NCBI GenBank assembly: GCA_005882445.1
Contig: VBAN01000169.1
Location: 1 to 11,761, forward strand
Length of the DNA: 11,761 nt
Reading direction: 5' to 3'
Source: Candidatus Segetimicrobium genomatis
GTDB lineage: Bacteria > Sysuimicrobiota > Sysuimicrobiia > Sysuimicrobiales > Segetimicrobiaceae
Below are positions 10,519 through 11,761 of this stretch, piece after piece. The position numbers were made by a program, and so were the translations under genes. Within the stretch, counting starts at the first letter, position 1. The number at the start of each line of letters is the position of its first letter. The notes beneath the pieces were generated by a model. The model saw nothing but the letters and a program-made list of their open reading frames with translations. It had not been told where the DNA came from and ran no database searches.

Positions 10519-10633
10519 CAAGAAGGCCGCCGCCGGCCGGCTGCGGTTCGTGCTCCCGCAGGCGCCGGGCCGGACGGTCATCCGGGACGACGTTCCCCCG
10601 GCCTTCATCGAGGAGGTCCTCGCCGATGGCTAA
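10385..10633 (+). CDS. aroB: 3-dehydroquinate synthase, C-terminal piece after the frame change
   Basis: The end of AroB, one base out of frame with the preceding piece. From about 10385 it reads [22 protein letters not shown], then [22 protein letters not shown] and [15 protein letters not shown], which are the usual C-terminal AroB helices including the conserved DKK and RFVLP. A stop (TAA) at 10631-10633 overlaps the aroQ start by 8 bases. The frame is open back to an ATG at 10361, but those codons overlap GHAIEAAA of the other frame and are not a real start. Compared with typical AroB, about 20 residues between GHAIE and this helix are absent. Homology is clear; whether the break exists in the cell is not. 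Confidence 0.8.
   Translation, partial: GLCAPALLDRQTRLLEALGLPVRRAALSRGKPPAPRAVRAAMAHDKKAAAGRLRFVLPQAPGRTVIRDDVPPAFIEEVLADG
10611..10617 (+). promoter_or_regulatory. Shine-Dalgarno site of aroQ inside the aroB end
   Basis: AGGAGGT with an 8-base spacer to the ATG at 10626. It supports the overlapping start of aroQ. Confidence 0.75.
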
Positions 10634-11177
10634 GGTGCTGGTGATCCACGGTCCCAACCTCAACCTGCTCGGGCAGCGGCAGCCGGACATCTACGGCACG
10701 ACGACGCTCGCCGAGATCGACCGCCGGCTCGTGGCGCTGGCGCGCGCCGAAGGGGCCGGCGTCGACACGTATCAGAGCAACCACGAGGGAGCGATCATCG
10801 ACCGACTGCACGCCGCGCAGGGGCGGTACGACGCGATCGTGCTCAACGCGGGAGCCCTGACCCACTACAGCTACTCGCTGCGCGATGCGATCGCGGGGAT
10901 CCCGGTGCCGGTGATCGAGGTGCACCTCTCGAACATCCATGCCCGCGAAGCGTTCCGGATCTCCGTGATCGCCCCTGTCGTCCGGGGGCAGATCGGCGGA
11001 TTTGGCGTGGACAGCTACCTGCTGGGGCTCCGCGCCGCGCTGGCCATCGCCGCCCGCGCATCCCACGCCGATCCGGGCGGCTCGGATGGCGCGGCGTCCG
11101 TGACGGACGAGCCGGCGCGCCGGACGCCGTCCGGCGGCGCATCGCCGCGTCAGCGCGCCCGGCAAAGGAGGCCCTGA
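10626..11177 (+). CDS. aroQ: 3-dehydroquinate dehydratase, type II
   Basis: Dehydrates 3-dehydroquinate to 3-dehydroshikimate, third pathway step. Type II family marks are plain: HGPNLNLLG (8-16, usually NGPNLN), RQPDIYG with the catalytic Tyr23 and Arg18, QSNHEG (50-55), [14 protein letters not shown] with Asn74 and His80, and [11 protein letters not shown] with the catalytic His101. Residues 1-145 are the whole enzyme. The last 38 residues (from about [10 protein letters not shown]) are an added low-complexity tail rich in Arg, Ala, Ser and Pro, probably disordered. The stretch after HARE is one residue shorter than in Bacillus homologues (FRIS in place of FRHQS). The gene starts within the end of aroB and is followed by a 75-base gap to aroH, the largest inside this operon. 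Confidence 0.95.
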   Translation: MAKVLVIHGPNLNLLGQRQPDIYGTTTLAEIDRRLVALARAEGAGVDTYQSNHEGAIIDRLHAAQGRYDAIVLNAGALTHYSYSLRDAIAGIPVPVIEVHLSNIHAREAFRISVIAPVVRGQIGGFGVDSYLLGLRAALAIAARASHADPGGSDGAASVTDEPARRTPSGGASPRQRARQRRP

Positions 11178-11241
11178 GGGCCCGTCGAAGCAACAGCCAG
11201 CCCGCGCGCCTGACTCTGTCAACCGGCGCCGCGGGGCCGGC

Positions 11242-11248
11242 AGGAGGA
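11242..11248 (+). promoter_or_regulatory. Shine-Dalgarno site of aroH
   Basis: AGGAGGA with a 4-base spacer to the ATG at 11253. Confidence 0.7.
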
Positions 11249-11252
11249 TACC

Positions 11253-11621
11253 ATGCGGTTCCGCGGGGTTCGGGGGGCGATCACGGTCGACGCGAACACG
11301 GAACAGGCGATCCTTGATGCCACGCTGGAGCTCCTGCGGGCGATCATCCGGATGAACGAGGTGGACGCCGACGACGTGGCGGGTGTGCTCTTTACCGTCA
11401 CTTCGGACCTGAACGCCGCGTTTCCCGCCGAGGCCTGCCGGCGCCTGCCGGGCTGGACGCACGTGCCGCTGATGTGCGCTCAGGAGGTGCCGGTGCCCGG
11501 CGCCCTGCCGCGGTGCGTGCGGATCCTCATGCTCATGAACACGACCAAGACCGCGGCGGAGGTCCGGCACGTCTACCTCCGCGACGCCGAGCGTCTCCGC
11601 CCCGACCTCACGCGATCGTGA
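11253..11621 (+). CDS. aroH: Chorismate mutase, AroH (Bacillus) type
   Basis: Rearranges chorismate to prephenate, the first step toward phenylalanine and tyrosine. At 122 residues it belongs to the monofunctional AroH class, a trimeric alpha/beta fold unrelated to the common helical AroQ-type mutase. Residue numbers match the B. subtilis enzyme directly: Arg7 in RGVRGAI, Arg63, Cys75 and Glu78 in MCAQE, Arg90 in RCVRI, and Tyr108 in HVYL are all present; Lys60 of B. subtilis is Glu here. The end (AERLRPDL) is typical. The start at 11253 has a ribosome site and matches the family start. Its TGA (11619-11621) overlaps the GTG of aroA as GTGA, so the two are probably translationally coupled. 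Confidence 0.95.
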   Translation: MRFRGVRGAITVDANTEQAILDATLELLRAIIRMNEVDADDVAGVLFTVTSDLNAAFPAEACRRLPGWTHVPLMCAQEVPVPGALPRCVRILMLMNTTKTAAEVRHVYLRDAERLRPDLTRS

Positions 11622-11761
11622 CCCCGTTGGTCGTCTCCCCGGGGCGCGCGCTCCAGGGCGTGCTCCGCGTGCCGGGGGATAAGTCCATCTCGCACCGAGG
11701 GGCGATCCTCGGCGCCATCGCGCACGGCACCACGCGGGTGACAGGGTTCCTTCAGGCGGAG
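11618..11761 (+). CDS. aroA: 3-phosphoshikimate 1-carboxyvinyltransferase (EPSP synthase), 3'-truncated
   Basis: Transfers the enolpyruvyl group of PEP to shikimate-3-phosphate, sixth step of the pathway and the target of glyphosate. Only the first 48 codons are in the window. They contain the diagnostic [15 protein letters not shown], with Lys22, Ser23 and Arg27, the substrate-binding residues numbered as in E. coli; Gly28 stands where Ala is common. The following [12 protein letters not shown] also fits. The region that decides glyphosate sensitivity lies beyond the window. The start is a GTG overlapping the aroH stop by four bases, with the family-typical distance to PGDKS. It is the last visible gene of the aromatic operon and supplies the substrate of AroC, encoded earlier in it. 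Confidence 0.93.
   Translation, partial: MTPLVVSPGRALQGVLRVPGDKSISHRGAILGAIAHGTTRVTGFLQAE

Noticed and set aside
8895..10625. Long forward frame running through aroC and aroKB before joining aroQ
   Set aside because: It is the aroQ frame left open by GC-rich codons; the upstream part is Arg/Gly-rich without homology, and aroQ has its own ribosome site.
11170..11182. Hairpin GGCCC-TGA-GGGCC at the aroQ stop as a terminator
   Set aside because: Only five base pairs and no T-run; downstream genes continue the same operon.

Overview
The window is a GC-rich bacterial chromosome segment with close gene packing, strong Shine-Dalgarno sites, and housekeeping genes in tight operons. The gene set does not fix the taxon. 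A Bacillus-type (AroH) chorismate mutase, a type II dehydroquinase and a fused shikimate kinase/dehydroquinate synthase suggest an uncultivated, high-GC, Terrabacteria-like lineage rather than an enteric-type proteobacterium. That placement is inference. No mobile element, CRISPR array, rRNA or tRNA is visible.

Layout: (1) 1-1353, 3' two thirds of gyrB, broken by a frame change near 1123-1134 where about ten linker residues are also missing. (2) 1393-3834, complete gyrA, followed by a textbook intrinsic terminator (3865-3908). (3) 4129-5144, a two-gene unit: a DinB-like protein and a small HExxH metallopeptidase-like protein with a very GC-rich Arg/Pro tail. (4) 5145-5403, an intergenic stretch with a repeated 14-mer and overlapping hairpins, then tatA (5404-5817). 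(5) On the minus strand, a phosphoribosyltransferase (5858-6436) converging on tatA and, upstream of it, a small exported protein of unknown function (6560-6826). (6) From 6915 to the window end, an aromatic amino acid operon: aroE, aroC, aroK-aroB (one frame), aroQ, aroH and the start of aroA.

GyrB and GyrA form the A2B2 gyrase. The aromatic operon supplies every shikimate step after DAHP synthase, plus chorismate mutase toward phenylalanine and tyrosine; several neighbours overlap by a few bases, which suggests translational coupling. AroB is damaged as read: about twenty residues carrying the third zinc-ligand histidine are missing and the frame changes. The gyrB and aroB lesions have the same form (net loss of 3n+2 bases, or +1, at a place where conserved residues are also missing). 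As both genes are core genes, assembly or consensus error is the simplest explanation, but raw reads are needed to decide.

I found no convincing new defence or mobile system. The best leads are the two matching lesions, the unusual quinolone-region residues of both gyrase subunits, the AroK-AroB fusion, and the repeated element upstream of tatA.
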